Origin: Molanna angustata
Taxonomy: Eukaryota; Arthropoda; Insecta; Trichoptera; Molannidae
NCBI GenBank assembly: GCA_963576475.1
Contig: OY754975.1
Location: 14,391,213-14,455,212, forward strand
Length of the DNA stretch: 64,000 bases
Direction of reading: 5' to 3'
Position numbers and translations under genes: made by a program. Positions within the stretch are counted from its first letter, which is position 1, and every line of letters starts with the position of its first letter. Below are positions 21,790-34,875 of the stretch, one piece after another. Below the pieces are notes generated by a model. The model ran no database searches, was not told where the DNA came from, and saw nothing but the letters and a program-made list of their open reading frames with translations.

Positions 21790-22570
21790 TCATGTAACGG
21801 ACTTAACAATCTTAAATACCCCAATGAATTGCAAGTGTCTTTCAACGGAAACACCCTACCTAACAGCAGCTCTATCGACCTGCTTGGAGTATCTATAACG
21901 AACCAATTACACTACAAGGGCTCCATCGAAGCTAAGGTGAAACTTGCCTCCAAAAAATTGAGCGTACTATATAGAGCGCGTAGAAATTTTACTAAGACCC
22001 AGATCCGTATACTCTACAAAGCGCAAATACGTCCAATTATTGAATATGGCAGTCACCTCTGGAGTGGTGCCCCCCAATACCTACTGAATATCCTCGACGC
22101 TGTCCAAAGGCGTGCTATACGTCTGATTAATGATCCATCACTGACTGATGGATTGCAATCACTAGAATACAGACGCAGAGTCGGTATTTTAAGTTTATTC
22201 TATAGATACTACCACGGGAATTGCTCAGAAGAACTTGCATCTTTGGTCCCTCCTCCACCCACTCGCAACAGAGTCACTCGCTTCACTCAATCGCAGCACC
22301 CATTCACAGTGGACCTTCAACATATACGAACAAGTCGCTTCTCGAACTCCTTTATTAATACAGCAGCCCGACTGTGGAACGATCTACCGAATTCTGTGTT
22401 TCCACCTTCGTACGACCTGGGTCTTTTTAAAATCCGAATTAATAAACTCTTTTCTAGATTGCAAACCCCTCCCAACGCTACGTAGTGCGCTTCTTCGGAA
22501 GAGTAAAATGGACCCAAATCCTAATAGCTGGCGTCCCCTACGTGGACATGTTAAAAAAAATAACTGATCA
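21790..22570 (+). pseudogene. Jockey/CR1-like LINE, 3' fragment
   Basis: The frame 21829-22485 (open further upstream to about 21800) encodes the C-terminal half of a LINE reverse transcriptase: LGVSITNQLHYKGSIEAKV, IRPIIEYGSHLWSGAPQYLL, LDAVQRRAIRLINDP, LEYRRRVGILSLFYRYYHG and FINTAARLWNDLPNSVFP. These are the usual thumb/post-RT landmarks. The polymerase active site is absent because of 5' truncation. The 3' part after the stop (22486-22550) recurs in reverse at about 41965-42090. Confidence 0.85.
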
Positions 22571-22639
22571 AAGCAATAAGGAAAGGAAGGAGAAGGACGT
22601 ATTTATAATATCATTTGTTATTTTTTTGTAACCGTATTG

Positions 22640-23117
22640 TTTTTTCCAATTTTCTACGTAACATCAACACTCACGTTACAGAATACTATTCATCTTCCTT
22701 CACTATTCATGCTGCCCGGCTGTGGAACAATTTTGCATTTGATATTAGAACTGCCACATCACTTCCAATTTTTAAATCTCGTCTTAAATGCTCACTCTTC
22801 CTCTCAATTCCATAACGAACATATCCCAATTTCACTTTCCATCCCCGCATTTGATCGCTCCTCATCCTCTCCCTTCCCTTTCTGATTTTCCTCTCCTTTC
22901 TGAATTTGTGTAATTTCTCACTTTTGTTTTGCTGTCTTATACTGGTTGTGTTATTGTGTTGTTATGTATATGCCGAAACTATGTTATGTACTTTTGATCT
23001 CAGATGGTTGACTGGAAGAAATAGCCTCCAGGCAATAAGTCCGCCATTTGTTCTAATTTTCCATTTGTTGTAATTTTATGTATGTACAAAAAAGTGTTAT
23101 ATAAATAAATAAATAAA
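22640..23117 (+). pseudogene. Second LINE 3' end with UTR and ATAA tail
   Basis: 22660-22815 encodes YYSSSFTIHAARLWNNFAFD then SLPIFKSRLK and a stop, the last residues of a LINE protein. The UTR ends with gttgactggaagaaat, then ggcaataagtccgcc, and a short (ataa) tail at 23100-23117. Confidence 0.75.
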
Positions 23118-23771
23118 CACTTTTCCATATTAATTCTCAAATTAAGAGTTAATTTCAGTGAGTGAGTGAGAATGAGTCAAAATTTAGTTCGTGTGGTTTG
23201 GCTCGACTATTGTGTTTCGTGTATTTATCAGGGCCGCAGCTAGAGACGGTCGGGATTGTGCTGAGTAGATGGCGATTGAAAAATAGAAAAATGGTCAAAT
23301 GAAAATCTGAATGTGCCAAGTCCACAGCACTAGGGGAGAAATATAGAGAGATACTACGAGGGGAGTGGAAGGGGGAAAGTCAGAAGGGTAGAACCAACCC
23401 CGGGGAAATAACCTGGACGATAACTTATATATTATATTATGACACAATCACTTTTTATTTTATCAATGCTCGCCTTTATTGAGATTTTACTTCTTTTCCA
23501 TCTCCCTTATTCTCCCTCCCCCTCTTTCAGTCTGTATTATTATTATAATATCATCAGCTCCCGAATCGAATCAATGTTACTTCGGAACGAAGAGATTCTG
23601 AGATTGAAAAATTATTCTATTTTAGGTTATCTAGTTGATTACTTCGATTATTAGATTTTCTTTGTCTAGTTAGGTTGGCTCTACTTTGTATATCAACATA
23701 ATTTATAAATTACGAAAATTAATGCCGAACGAAAGAGATTTTAATTAGCATAGACTATTTATTTATTGGCA

Positions 23772-23903
23772 AGGATGAGATGGCTGGACGACATCGAGGG
23801 AGATATAAGAGCGCTCGGTCAGACAAATTGGAGGAGACTTGCTGCCGACAGGGCGGAATGGAGGCAGTTTCTTGAGGAGGCCAAGACCCACACCGGGCTG
23901 TAG
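23772..23903 (+). pseudogene. RTE-like LINE, C-terminal 43 residues
   Basis: It reads RMRWLDDIEGDIRALG, then NWRRLAADRAEWRQFLEEA and a TAG stop. RWLDD...NWR..A.DR..WR is the hallmark of the 3' end of RTE-type LINE proteins. The following 23904-25093 has no further element that I can name. Confidence 0.8.
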
Positions 23904-25093
23904 TGTCATTGCTGATGATGATTTCTTTATTGGCACAAATCTTCCTCATTGTCTTTATTTGAATGTAATGGAATAGACAATGACTTAATCTTTGTTTTTA
24001 TTGATGTATTCGATTATTTAAAAAAATAAACAAGATTTACTTTCCTATTTTACAATTGATCCGTGTAAGTAATTCTTGCTTATTTCAATAAGAAAATTGC
24101 ATAAAGATTCGTTCGGACGCATTTTGTAAAATGCAAATACCTTTTTTAATCAGATGTAAAGGTTCAGTTATTTTTTCAACAAAATACAATAGTTTCTGAA
24201 CTGTTCGGGGATATTCATGAACAGCTTTTAACACAGTTTTAAGATATCTCATTATTGCGATGGTGTAGTATAAGTTTTGTCATAACATTTTCTCGAAAAG
24301 ACTTTTTTTCTATACTAGAAATTTTGTTACAAATTTATTATAATATAGTGTTATATTTTCAGTTTGTATGTGTTCGTTTTTTACGCCTCAAATTTGCTTG
24401 CTATAAAATTCCTGTACAAATCTTTATGACGTAGTATTTACGTAAATCAGTAACAAAGAGTTTCTATGTTTATGCTGAAGAAAGACATTTTTTTGTATGC
24501 AATATCTTTTTGTTTGAATAATTGTATCATGCATTAAACAAAGGTTTTTCGATGTTTGATTGTAATTTATTTTTTCTATTTATCCGTATATTGCAATGTT
24601 ATAAAAAAAATGTATCGTTTGATTGTTTTTGGTACTTTCAAATTATAGAAACTTGTCGTATAAGTTAACCTTGTATAATATCATCTGAAAATGTTTTTTT
24701 TTGGATTAGGCTATTTTAATTTGATGTTAATTTGTGATTCATTAGAACGAGTTGCTTTATGATATATATATTTGATGTATGTTTATCTTGTTTAAGAGGC
24801 TTTGTGTTGGAGTTTTAGATATTTTTTTCAGCATTTTGTGTCACAGCCCCTTATTTGCCATTCATAATTAATGTATGATTTAACTAGACATTTTAGTTTC
24901 ACCAAATGTTAAGACTGGTTTGTGTATATTATGAACAGTATAGTGCATTGTGTGCTATCTTTCTCTTGATTTAATTTTCATAGCTGCAATGTTTAAGATT
25001 TGTAGCTGTCGCGTACTTTTCACAATATTTGCATTCTTATTAATTATATCTTGTAGAATTACCACTAATGTATATGTTTTCCTTTGCTTTCAG

Positions 25094-25167
25094 GTTACTT
25101 ACTATTCAAAGACTTCTGTGAAACTACCTGCGAAGAACCTGTTCCACAGTTGCGGTTTTACGAAGAG
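25094..25167 (+). CDS. Gprk1: G-protein-coupled receptor kinase 2/3-type, RGS-homology-domain exon (internal, 74 nt)
   Basis: GRK2/3 kinases phosphorylate activated GPCRs, which leads to arrestin binding and desensitisation. Their N-terminal RGS-homology (RH) domain binds Galpha-q. The exon starts with the last two bases of a split Gly codon and then encodes 24 residues beginning YLLFKDFCE and ending LRFYEE. This corresponds to about residues 64-88 of mammalian GRK2, whose homologous stretch reads GYLLFRDFC...EFYEE. The acceptor is a pyrimidine-rich tract ending in CAG (25091-25093) and the donor is GTAATT (25168). It ends in phase 0, and the next exon at 60100 starts in phase 0. Drosophila Gprk1 is the closest family member I can recall. 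The codon-level match over two exons in the right order makes the family secure. The Gprk1 (GRK2/3) rather than GRK4-6 assignment rests on the FYEEIK.YEK context. It is a fragment of a protein of normally about 690 residues. Confidence 0.93.
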
Positions 25168-25415
25168 GTAATTATTATTTCAGTTATATCTACGAAACCA
25201 TTGTTCGGTAATGTTACTTGTTTCAATAACAGTGTATATTGTTTATCCTAGATATTCTCGGAAACAAAACACGTACTTTCTTAGAAACATCAGTAGGTAT
25301 AATGTGGACTTGGGTATATATGTCAGAGACTTCTGAGAACTATTAATATTGTACGTTCTTACCTATGATCCTTTCACTACTATCTCATGTCCCTCATCAT
25401 TATCACTGTTTCAAG

Positions 25416-26094
<679 letters not shown>

Positions 26095-26554
26095 ATGTTC
26101 ATGAAACGTTTCTTTAATTAATTTCCTTGTATGTTCCCTCATCAGTTCTAAATTTGTATGCCATTAAATATCAGTATAACTTACTAAGTCTCGTATTTTG
26201 TTAATACGGATAAATTCAACTTTTGTCTATTGATAGTAATGTATGATTGATATTCACATAATGCCGATAAATGAATCAGGACCATGCCAACAGTGTTCAT
26301 ATGATGATTTGTGTGTGTCTTATGAAACAGTTTTCAGTTTATAGCGGAATGAGTTATTGGTTTGAGCAACACAACATTCGATAATTTTTAGTAAGATAAT
26401 AATTCAAATTATTTAGTAATTCTTAGAATTTCTTTCTTATTAGCGGTTATTAAAGACAAGACTTGGCGATTCGCATAATTTGATTTAAAAACCAGTATTG
26501 TAATTGAAAATATAATCTTAATATTTATTTATTTATTTTTCATTCTGTAGATAA

Positions 26555-26640
26555 TAAACAAATATATTATACACTGGCGGGCATATTGCCACTAGGCAAT
26601 TTCTTCAAACCAACCAGATTATAAAGTTTGACTAAATTGT
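26555..26640 (-). repeat. LINE 3'-tail fragment
   Basis: It reads ctggcgggcatattgccact, then aggcaatttcttcaaaccaac, the reverse of the LINE tail. The stretch 26640-28190 otherwise holds only the hairpin below. Confidence 0.55.
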
Positions 26641-27139
26641 GTATGTACCTACAACAAAAGAATTTAGTTTTTTTTTTTGAAAATACAAAGTGAGTTAGAC
26701 ATAATTTTGCTGATTGTACTTCGAGCGAAGAGCTGATAAATTCTGTATTATGGATAGTGCTGTACGTTCAGCAGATCAGAGTGGAAGTCCATGATTGGAT
26801 AAATTAGTGAATTTGTTTTTGAGGTAGGTACCTACTGTGGCAGGTTTGTATTCGAGAGAATATTGTACAATAGTGACAGAATGTGTATATTGCGCCGCTG
26901 GCGTATCGGGCCAACAAATGATGTCACATAATATTTACTGTAAACACTATCAGTTTATTTATGTTATATAATTCAATTTGAAATGAACGATCTCGATGAT
27001 TGACATGTGCAATTTTTAATTAAAAAAAATAGATCCGTTGTGCGTTGGTTGAAGTTGAAGGTGCTGTGGCTCTTTGTTAATGCTAACGTCATAACATAAT
27101 GTCCGATCTAGGGCCAGCGCATGATCGGACACTTCGGAT

Positions 27140-27192
27140 CGGACATCAAATAGTTCCATTTATAAAAGATAAATTGAACTATTTGATGTTAT
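27140..27192. repeat. Short hairpin repeat
   Basis: catcaaatagttc(c)atttat and its inverse ataaat(t)gaactatttgatg surround an aaaag loop. Gtccgat/atcggac words around it (27106-27145) suggest a small decayed MITE. Confidence 0.55.
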
Positions 27193-28191
27193 TGTTCGGC
27201 TTCACCGATTCGGAAACAATGCCAATTTCCATAAAACGAATATGTTATTAAAAGAATCCATATTCTTTTCCAAATTGAACTCATATACCTACATTTACGC
27301 TAAGTATGTTCCTATAGCTGAACGAAATAGGTCGAGATTCCATATATTATGTTTGTTATTTTTTTCTGTCAAAACAGTTTGGAAACCCTGAATAATGGAT
27401 GTTGTATTCCTTTGCTTCTATTCCATGCTGCCATAGCACCGTCCCCGCCCCGTTATCCATCTGCAGCGTGGGCGATATCCTGGAGATATTTTTAATCCAA
27501 CAATGGACGGGAATTTATGCTTTGTTTGATTTTATCATTTGCATTGAATACTTTAAGTTTAATACCCATTTCGTGTGGAAGCCGACGACGGCGACTTTCG
27601 AGTCCGTTTCAACGGCCATTCGGTATTTGACCAACGATAAAAGCTGCATCTGAATGGTTTGCTCGAAGACAATACCCTTTGAGAGAGATTCGTCATGATA
27701 TGTACCAATTTCGCGATATTCTTTGTTGTCAAAATAGCTTTTGTTTATATAAAATTACTGTACGTTATTCATGTTTTGGCAGTCGTTGATTAATCGTGGT
27801 ACCTTTTAGATAGTTTCATTACGAAAACATAGTTCTTTTTAGTCAGTTTGCTAACTTTTCCATTAAAATTACGTTTTTATGTGATTTAGATGTATTTTTT
27901 GCTTAAAAAAACCGCAGTGTTTCAGTTTTAATGCATTTCTAAGAACATCTCTTTTCTACACTATTTATATTTTGTGATTTTTTTCCAACGTGTAACTTTT
28001 TTTGTAAAAATAAAATCTGATAGATGTAAAATAAGAAAAGTTTCCCTTCCAAGTAATTTTTTTCTTCGCATCCCTAAAGTTATTTAAACTTTGATTTCAG
28101 CCGGGACAACCTTTCTGTTGGATATCAGTTAATAGTTTAGTTGTCAAATATATAATGTAATATCGGGTGAAGTTCACAAAACTGTGAAAGA

Positions 28192-28301
28192 TTTAAATGC
28201 TACGCAATTGAGTAGCCTTGTTTTGAAAGTTTATAGTTTTTTAGTGTTTAAATGCTACGCAATTTAGTAGTCTTGTTTTGAAAGTTTATAGTTTTTCAGT
28301 A
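28192..28301 (+). repeat. Tandem duplication, 55 bp x 2
   Basis: tttaaatgctacgcaatt(g/t)a, then gtag(c/t)cttgttttgaaagtt, is repeated with three differences. Confidence 0.93.
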
Positions 28302-28659
28302 TATGTAAGTGGAAAAGATTATTGTATTGGGACTTTAGAACAGAAAATGCTTCATGCAGATGACTGAGTGAGAGATAGTCGTAGGCGTAGGGCAATAAAT
28401 TAATGGTCATAAAGTCTGTAGGTGTCTCGTTTTCCTACGTAGCCATCTTCTGTGTCTATTGTATGACCTATCTAACCAAACTTAGAATTTCTTAGAATTT
28501 GCTTCTCATTTGTACCTACTTGTATCGTTGTTCAGATGTGTTGTTCATTGCTGGGCTTTTTGCTATTCGGAAAAATGATCCAACCTATTTGATTTGATGC
28601 AAAAAAATAATGACTATAACAAATAGAAATCAAGTCTTAAAACGAGTGGGTTGTGGCCA

Positions 28660-29210
28660 ACGCTAAACTCCTCACTAACAAGTTATTCTATAAATTATTC
28701 AAATTTTGTATGGAAAATATTCAGCATTTTCATGAAATGAGTATGATGAATTGTTTTTTATTTAAATATTTTATTATGAAAACTTGATAACTCTTCAATG
28801 CCATTTTATAAAAGTGATGTGCCTTTTTATCAATTTGAAAATAAAAATTTCAAATTTTGAATTTCCTGAGTTTGGGGTCACTTTGAAATATTTGACTGTT
28901 AAAAAAATCGAGAAGCACTATTCAGATATCCTTCAAAATTTAATGGGGTCTAAGTGAGTATTAGATATACAAATTTGCAAAATTTGAATAGAATCGAATG
29001 AGTACTTTAGTCTATAATCGATAAAGTAAAATGAACACGCCGTACATAGCACACTGCACATACCACATAGCACACACACACAAATACATTGTAATGAAAC
29101 TTTCAGAATACAATCTCAGCATGATACTAGTTGATAAACTGCAAAAAAAAATACCCTTAAAAATTGCGAAATCATAACTCCCCACTATATCCCCTTGGGT
29201 TAGTGAGGAG
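28660..29210 (+). mobile_element. Family B element, most complete copy (about 540 bp)
   Basis: It runs from aaactcctcactaac to ggttagtgaggagt, short inverted ends. Internal landmarks are a catgaaatgag segment, gatgtgcctttt, ggggtcactttgaaata, a tatagtctataatcgataaa-like segment and a cacacacacacaaatacatt block. No coding capacity. The following 29210-30000 has a LINE-like scrap (ttcatgaccgagggtggcgg, about 29350) and nothing else. Confidence 0.75.
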
Positions 29211-30002
29211 TAAAAATAACCTCTTTATTAAAATTGTGGAAATTACGAAGAATAAAAAATACGGAAAAAAATATATCTTTAATATCAATGAAATAAATCA
29301 AAAAGGATGAGGATTCAAGATAGATATTTTATATTTATCTTTTTCCTCCTTGGTTTCATGACCGAGGGTGGCGGCTACAATCCATCACTCGACAAATGTT
29401 CATGGTTCTTGTAGGACGGTCTTGGGCAGATCGAAGGGCTTCGGTTATTGAAGATCCTGTAGCGGATTTTTAAATAATTTCAAAAATAATGTTTGAAACT
29501 TAAAATAATTCTGAAGGTTGAAATCTAGAGGAAAATTAATTTTGTTGTACACAATTTCTGCTGCGGGTTTGTTTTTGGTGAAACTTAACTAAAAATACCA
29601 AAAGTCAACAATGTGATGTGCATTATAGGGTGGGATCCTCTATACATTATAAATAATTGAGAGTTAGATGAGACATGTACCAAACAGTCCCAAACAAACA
29701 CATTAAAGCAGTTGGTAGTTATTATTTTCAAATTGGTGTAATATGTAATTTGTCCAGAAAATGAAATGTTGACGTTTTAATATTTTGATAATATAATATT
29801 TAACACCGGGTCTTGTAATGGATTTTCTGGGACATTACACTTTCCTTGAAATGGGAGGACGAAGCAGTATCTGGATTAAGTCGAATAACTCATATAAATC
29901 CCCCCTTGCGCGACAAAAAACTGCTCATTTCGTTTATTTTGACTAGTTCATTTTTTAACATGATCCCGATTTCGAGTGTTTCCAGCTCAAAAAGCAGGAA
30001 TT

Positions 30003-30105
30003 AAGAAATAATATTATAAATAAATTTCTCCTCTACTGGGAATTGAACTCAGAACAACAGCACATGACTCCCGACAGTGTGCCACGGCGCTCAGTATAGT
30101 GGTGT
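30003..30105 (-). repeat. SINE-2 head, degenerate
   Basis: It reads aaatttctcctctactggga, then attgaactcagaac, the reverse of the SINE-2 B-box region (compare 35708-35745). Confidence 0.6.
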
Positions 30106-30740
30106 ATAAGTTTCTGGTGCTGAAGACGCTTGCTTTGTCTAAGTACTAGGGCTAAGTACTAAGAGCACACGGGTGCTTAGTAGTACAAGAAATGGGGTTA
30201 CATAGAGAGACACCTTCGAGTGTGGGTCTAGACCGGACAACGTACACCTACTGTCATGTCCCATGATGGAAGCGAAAAGCACACACCGAGACAATAGTGG
30301 TTGCAAACGCTCATTGAATCCGAGTGGCCGAATATTGGGGGCTACGAATATGACTAGAGTCTACAATCTGAATCTACCCGTTTGCATTCTGTTTCCGGTT
30401 GGCTCTCTGATTGGTTGAGATCTCGTAGTATTAAGTCAAATGAGCTGTGAAATTTTATATTAAATGCGAAAAATTAAAAGAATATTATATATTTAATTCA
30501 TAATAATTTATAATTCAATTTATAAAGCAACTCGCTCACGCGAGTCGCTATTATTATTATACACAAACTTAAACCTAACCTAAGAATGCAGAAAAGAAAC
30601 TCAGGGGCTAGACGCTACTCGAATATGAAGGTGTTAGAAGTAAGGAAATAAGGAACTAGGTAACAATTGTAACGAACCGACACCAACGTAACTGTCGCAA
30701 TGGCCACATAGAACGCATCGTACACTGTAGATAAGCATCA
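30106..30740. other. Unassigned, less AT-rich segment
   Basis: About 630 bp of unusually balanced composition (for example agggctaagtactaagagca, ccgacaccaacgtaactgtc). There is no long frame and no repeat partner within the window. It could be part of a solo LTR, but I could not define ends. Confidence 0.25.
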
Positions 30741-31239
30741 CCTAGCTATGTAGGTACTTAGGAGTTTATTTTAATTTATTATGGATATTTTTACAACTTA
30801 TGTATATTTCTAATACTGTTCATAAATATGAACTTCCACCGTGTCAACTAAAATATACAAAAATAATAGTTATATTTTCAATTCTAAAATTAGCTTTGAT
30901 TCATGGCAATATTGTTATTATCATTTTCCAACATGCAGTGCAGTGTGTTGGTGTGTAAGTAAGTATCTGTGTTATTTTTGTATCTCCATCCTTGTGAGAA
31001 ATGTTGTATGAAGATGAAGGTAATAATGTGAAATAATAATAATGGCAAATGATCCACTCTTGGTCGAGATGGAGCGGAGGGAGGAGAAGGGGAGGACGAA
31101 TAAAATTTGAAACTCCTTTCTTGTCGTGATCGCGCGTTATTATCGTCGCCGATTACGACTGAAAGCGGTCGCGTAATAGACCAGAGATACACAACCTTTG
31201 TCAGATGCGAAAAGTTGTATGTCTTTGCGTGTGTGCGTT

Positions 31240-31700
31240 TGTTACGGAGACGAAGATGGTATTCTTCAATGGCGCTACAGCCAATATCGAGCCTTGGCCT
31301 CCGTCAATCTTCGCCTTCAGCTTCTTCTATCGTCTGCAGCAACTCTCCAACTGCAGTAGTTGGGAAGCATCCCTTCCAACTTCCCATCGCAGCCGCGGTC
31401 TTCCAACCTTTCTTCTTCCACCTGGATATCCACACAGAACTTTCTTTGGTATTCGCTGTGGTGGCATTCTCTGTTACATGTCCGGCCCATCTCAATCTGA
31501 CATGCACAGAGAGCCTGGGAGTCTTGTAGATAGCATACAGCTCATTATTGTATCTTATCCTCCAGGCGTCACCATCAGGCACAGGTCCTAGTATTCTACG
31601 AAGCACTCGTCTCTCTAACGTGTCCAGCATTTCAGCAGATTTGTAAGTGTCCATGCTTCATATCCATATATCGACGAAGTTGGTATGGCAAATTGCATTG
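31240..31700 (-). pseudogene. RTE/CR1-like LINE, C-terminal fragment
   Basis: On the minus strand a YGYEAWT remnant (about 31665-31690) is followed, in the frame 31654-31304, by LDTLERRVLRRILGPVPDG, WRIRYNNELYAIYKTPRL and VRLRWAGHVTEN. This is the typical ...RRILR.I.GP...GEWR.RYN.ELY.LY....RLRWAGHV order of insect LINE ORF2. The 3' scrap caatggcgctacag (31268) recurs at 52032. The plus-strand frames here are shadows. Confidence 0.85.
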
Positions 31701-31930
31701 CCAAAAATCAGAAATGCGGGCAGAAAGGAAATTAGCTGGATTTTTTTGAAGCGTGACATTGGATCAGGGACTGGAGTAGTGCAAGTCAGGATAGAGGGAT
31801 GAGTGAATGCTGGAGGGATGGAGATGAATGCTGGAGGATTGGCTGTAGAGGCATTGTTAATTGACATTGTATGACCGATGTATTTAATTTCGCATTCGTT
31901 CCTTCGTTTCCGTCTCCAGACCATCTATAT

Positions 31931-33320
31931 GCACCTTCTCCAATAACTTGCATCTGTCACAGCCCTGTCGTTTGCAGCCAAGAGGTCCTCATTACAAGGC
32001 ACCCCCATGAGTGGGCACACCAGCAGGTGCGCTGTGTTTGAATGTTTAGAAACACAAACCAAGTGCAGTTTCAAAATTCTCGATCGCTCGATTACCGTAA
32101 TAATATTGAGATACTCGTAGAACAATTAAAGCGTTCAAACTACTTTATTTTGTAATAGATTAGGTGGCTTATCGTAAAACGCCCTTTCTGTCAATTATTT
32201 CCAGATATCTTGTAAACTTTTCTGATTCCTTATATATATAAAGATCATCGACGACCACAATCAAGTCGGCGACAATCCACAATCTTATTTTGTGAGTGCG
32301 GCAGTCATGTAAATTGTGTAGATATATTTTTTTAATTAGTCAACTGAAAACTCAACATTTCATTTGACTTCTGTGCTGGCGTCTTGGGTTAGAATCCCAC
32401 TAGGAAAAAAATGATATGATATTTTTTCTTGGTTAGTAAGAGATTGTCATTTTTCATTTGTTCTGAACTTGTGAAAAATGTTGTGAATCGCTATAATGGA
32501 GCTTCGTAGCGAGGGCGATTTGTCTGTGCTTCGAGCCACGAAATGGCACAATAAGTCACATTCATTTCGAATAACCTCAAATTATTGTCGCTGATGCTGT
32601 TCACAGAGAGACCTTCCCTAACTCCATCCACTGACAGCTTAATAAGGTTTCCATCCGATGTTCATCATACGTGTAGACGTATTCGTTTAAGGGCTATATT
32701 ACCCTTTTGTCATAATAACTCAAGTTATTGTATAGGTAGAGTGAAAATTCATTTAAAAAAAAGTGGAAAGTTTTTTCCACATATTTATAGCGACCTAACG
32801 TTTACGACGAGACTACTTAGCATTATCAAGGTTTACAATAATTAAAGAGGGTATATAAACATGGCATTTTGAAATTAAATATTTATTTATTTATTGGTTG
32901 ATTGAGAGTTACACGGCCCACACAATGTTATAGAACAGACAATGTTGCATTGCTTTATTGCATTGACCAGTGAAAACTCCAAGCATTATTCAATAGGATA
33001 ATTAACATTGATTACAGATAAAACAGATTAAATTTACAAGTACATAAAAACACTAAAATTAGACAGCTGCTTAAATCAAAGTATTTGGAAAGATAGGAGG
33101 AGACAGCTGTTCTAGATGCACAAGTACCTTGCGAGTGTATTAAAGAAAGAAAGCATTGTATACCTTGCAAGTATTGTGTGTTAAGTATTATCGTTTCAAA
33201 AAATACTATAGTATTTTCAACATTTATTTAGTGAATGATCGTCACATAATGTATAAAATTCAGCATAGATTTCATTCATTCATTTCATTCATATAGCTTT
33301 TCAGTTTTTTTTCTTGTTTT
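31931..33320. other. Intronic sequence with no recognised element
   Basis: AT-rich. A short open frame at 32585-32845 has no family resemblance I can name. A few sequence scraps resemble LINE 3' regions (32880-32900, atttatttatttattggttg). Confidence 0.4.
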
Positions 33321-33327
33321 TTTTTTA

Positions 33328-33440
33328 ATTGTGTTTTCAGTCTGGATCTGTGAGATGATAAATAACACATGTCTCCAAAATGTTATTGGGTTCGTGTTGA
33401 ATTTAATACAATACCATCACATTATATCCCTCAATAAAAT
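33328..33440 (+). repeat. SINE-1, 5'-truncated copy
   Basis: It begins in the body at ttaattgtgttttcagtctg and continues gatctgtgaga, matching 40021-40120. Confidence 0.75.
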
Positions 33441-33449
33441 AAAAAATAA

Positions 33450-33645
33450 ACATTTTCTTGCACCCTGCGCAAGTGGTAATGGCAATTTCTTCCAACTAAC
33501 CAGTGTTTCCAGCCCAGAGAAGCAATATTTGCGTGAGAAATGAATTTAAATAAATTTCTCCTCTGCTGGGAATCTAACCCAGGATGCCCGCACAGAAACT
33601 GAACGGCTTACCAACTGTGCTACGGTTGTCGGCTATGTGGGGTAA
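33450..33645 (-). mobile_element. SINE-2 copy (tRNA-derived)
   Basis: On the minus strand the head agcacagttggtaagccgtt is followed by a B-box region (gggttagattcccagcagag), a ttatttaaatt linker and a tail ggaagaaattgcc...cacttgcgcagggtgcaag. It matches the + copy at 35660-35870. Confidence 0.82.
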
Positions 33646-33784
33646 CCAACAAAATATGTGCGGGTGTGCATTACCTTATAAAAGGAAACATGACACATTC
33701 ATGTATGACCACAGATCATCATCGTCTCTCTAAAATACAACATTCAGAATGGGTGGTGAACCTTTTTCCTGAACCTTGTTTTTT

Positions 33785-34570
33785 TTTTTTATTTTATATT
33801 TCCATATATCTCAATAAGCATAAAATATAGAACGCTGAAAAATTTTATAAATATATAAAAAGACAATATCGGAAACCACTTTTTATGAAGAAGTTCCAGG
33901 GTTTCTCAAAGATTTGAGAAACCCTGGAACTGGAAGATCTGAGAAAAATATATTTTTAATGACAAATTGATGTGTTTAACTGTCTATATTTCCAAACAAA
34001 ATTAAGAATAACGTCGAAACACCCCAACTAAATTTTTTTTTTCATTAAGTACATATTATGTTCACAAGAAGTACATCTCAAACTTTTGTAGCTTCACCTG
34101 GTCAGCTGCAATGTGTATAGCTTCATTTATCTCGAATAACGATTGACGAGGATCAACGAACCATAGCCCACCGTCGTTGTTCCTCGTCAATCGTCGGGAG
34201 TATTCGAGATAAATGAAGCTATACAAATTGCAGCTGACCAGCTGCAACTACACTTTTTTCAATATCTTTTGTATTTAGTGACGATATCATTTCATACAAT
34301 TTGTATGGCAGAGAGCACAATTTTTTCGGGAACTCAATAGTTTGATACTTAAGCTTTATACATAATGCAAACCATCAAGATGTTTACTTATTTAGGGTAG
34401 AAAAAAAGAGTTCAACTTCATACTTCTTATCCTGACATATGTTTTATTTCGGAAAACATAATGTCTTATAATAATCAGTTATTTGGATTTAAGGTTATAA
34501 CATTATTTTGGCAAGTATTCTTCAACTATCGCCTTCGATATTTGGATCTCATGTGTTAATGCAACTAATA
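33785..34570 (+). mobile_element. Family A element, partial and rearranged copy
   Basis: Right-hand two thirds of family A (ccatatatctcaataagcat ... tgacgatatcatttcataca ... tttggatctcatgtgttaat). It contains a local inverted duplication of the ccagggtttctcaaa motif (33892-33931, 19-bp arms, 2-bp loop) and the nested hairpin at 34093-34243. Confidence 0.75.
34093..34243. mobile_element. Hairpin MITE nested in family A
   Basis: gtcagctgcaatgtgtatag, then cttcatttatctcgaata, pairs with tattcgagataaatgaagct-atacaaattgcagctgac. The centre (cgattgacgagg / cctcgtcaatcg) is also inverted around a short loop. Confidence 0.88.
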
Positions 34571-34875
34571 GTCGAAAAGAGAGAAAGCACTTTTCTAAGC
34601 CGGTGCCTCACGGCAAAAAAATTCATTTTTATAAAATCACTCCATAACTTTATGTCGAAGAGAAATAAATAGTTTATCTTAAGTTTTAGAGTGTATAAAA
34701 TCTAAGTGAATGACCGATAATGTTTTTGATTTTTCATTTCAAGTCAGGTTTATCCTTTGAATCCAAAAAATCAACAATTTTTGTGTTTCCGATATTTTAA
34801 ATCACGTATAAACCTTTTATAATGCACGCGTTATTTACCTTTACCAACATGCAACTTCACATGAATTAATTTATT

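Larger units (their letters stand above)
1..25093 (+). other. Intron of the GRK gene, 5' part runs off the window
   Basis: This is intron sequence on the sense strand of the GRK2/3-type gene, inferred because the exon at 25094 begins inside a codon behind a TTTGCTTTCAG acceptor. I found no exon for the N-terminal residues (about 1-63 in the mammalian numbering). It is filled with transposable elements, listed separately. Positions 1-420 are AT-rich with nothing recognisable. Confidence 0.75.

Noticed and set aside
21542..21898. 118-codon frame upstream of the LINE fragment
   Set aside because: It overlaps the LINE in another frame, with no motif or family resemblance.
31107..31591. Plus-strand frames of 128-140 codons
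   Set aside because: Shadows of the LINE C-terminus on the minus strand (31304-31654).
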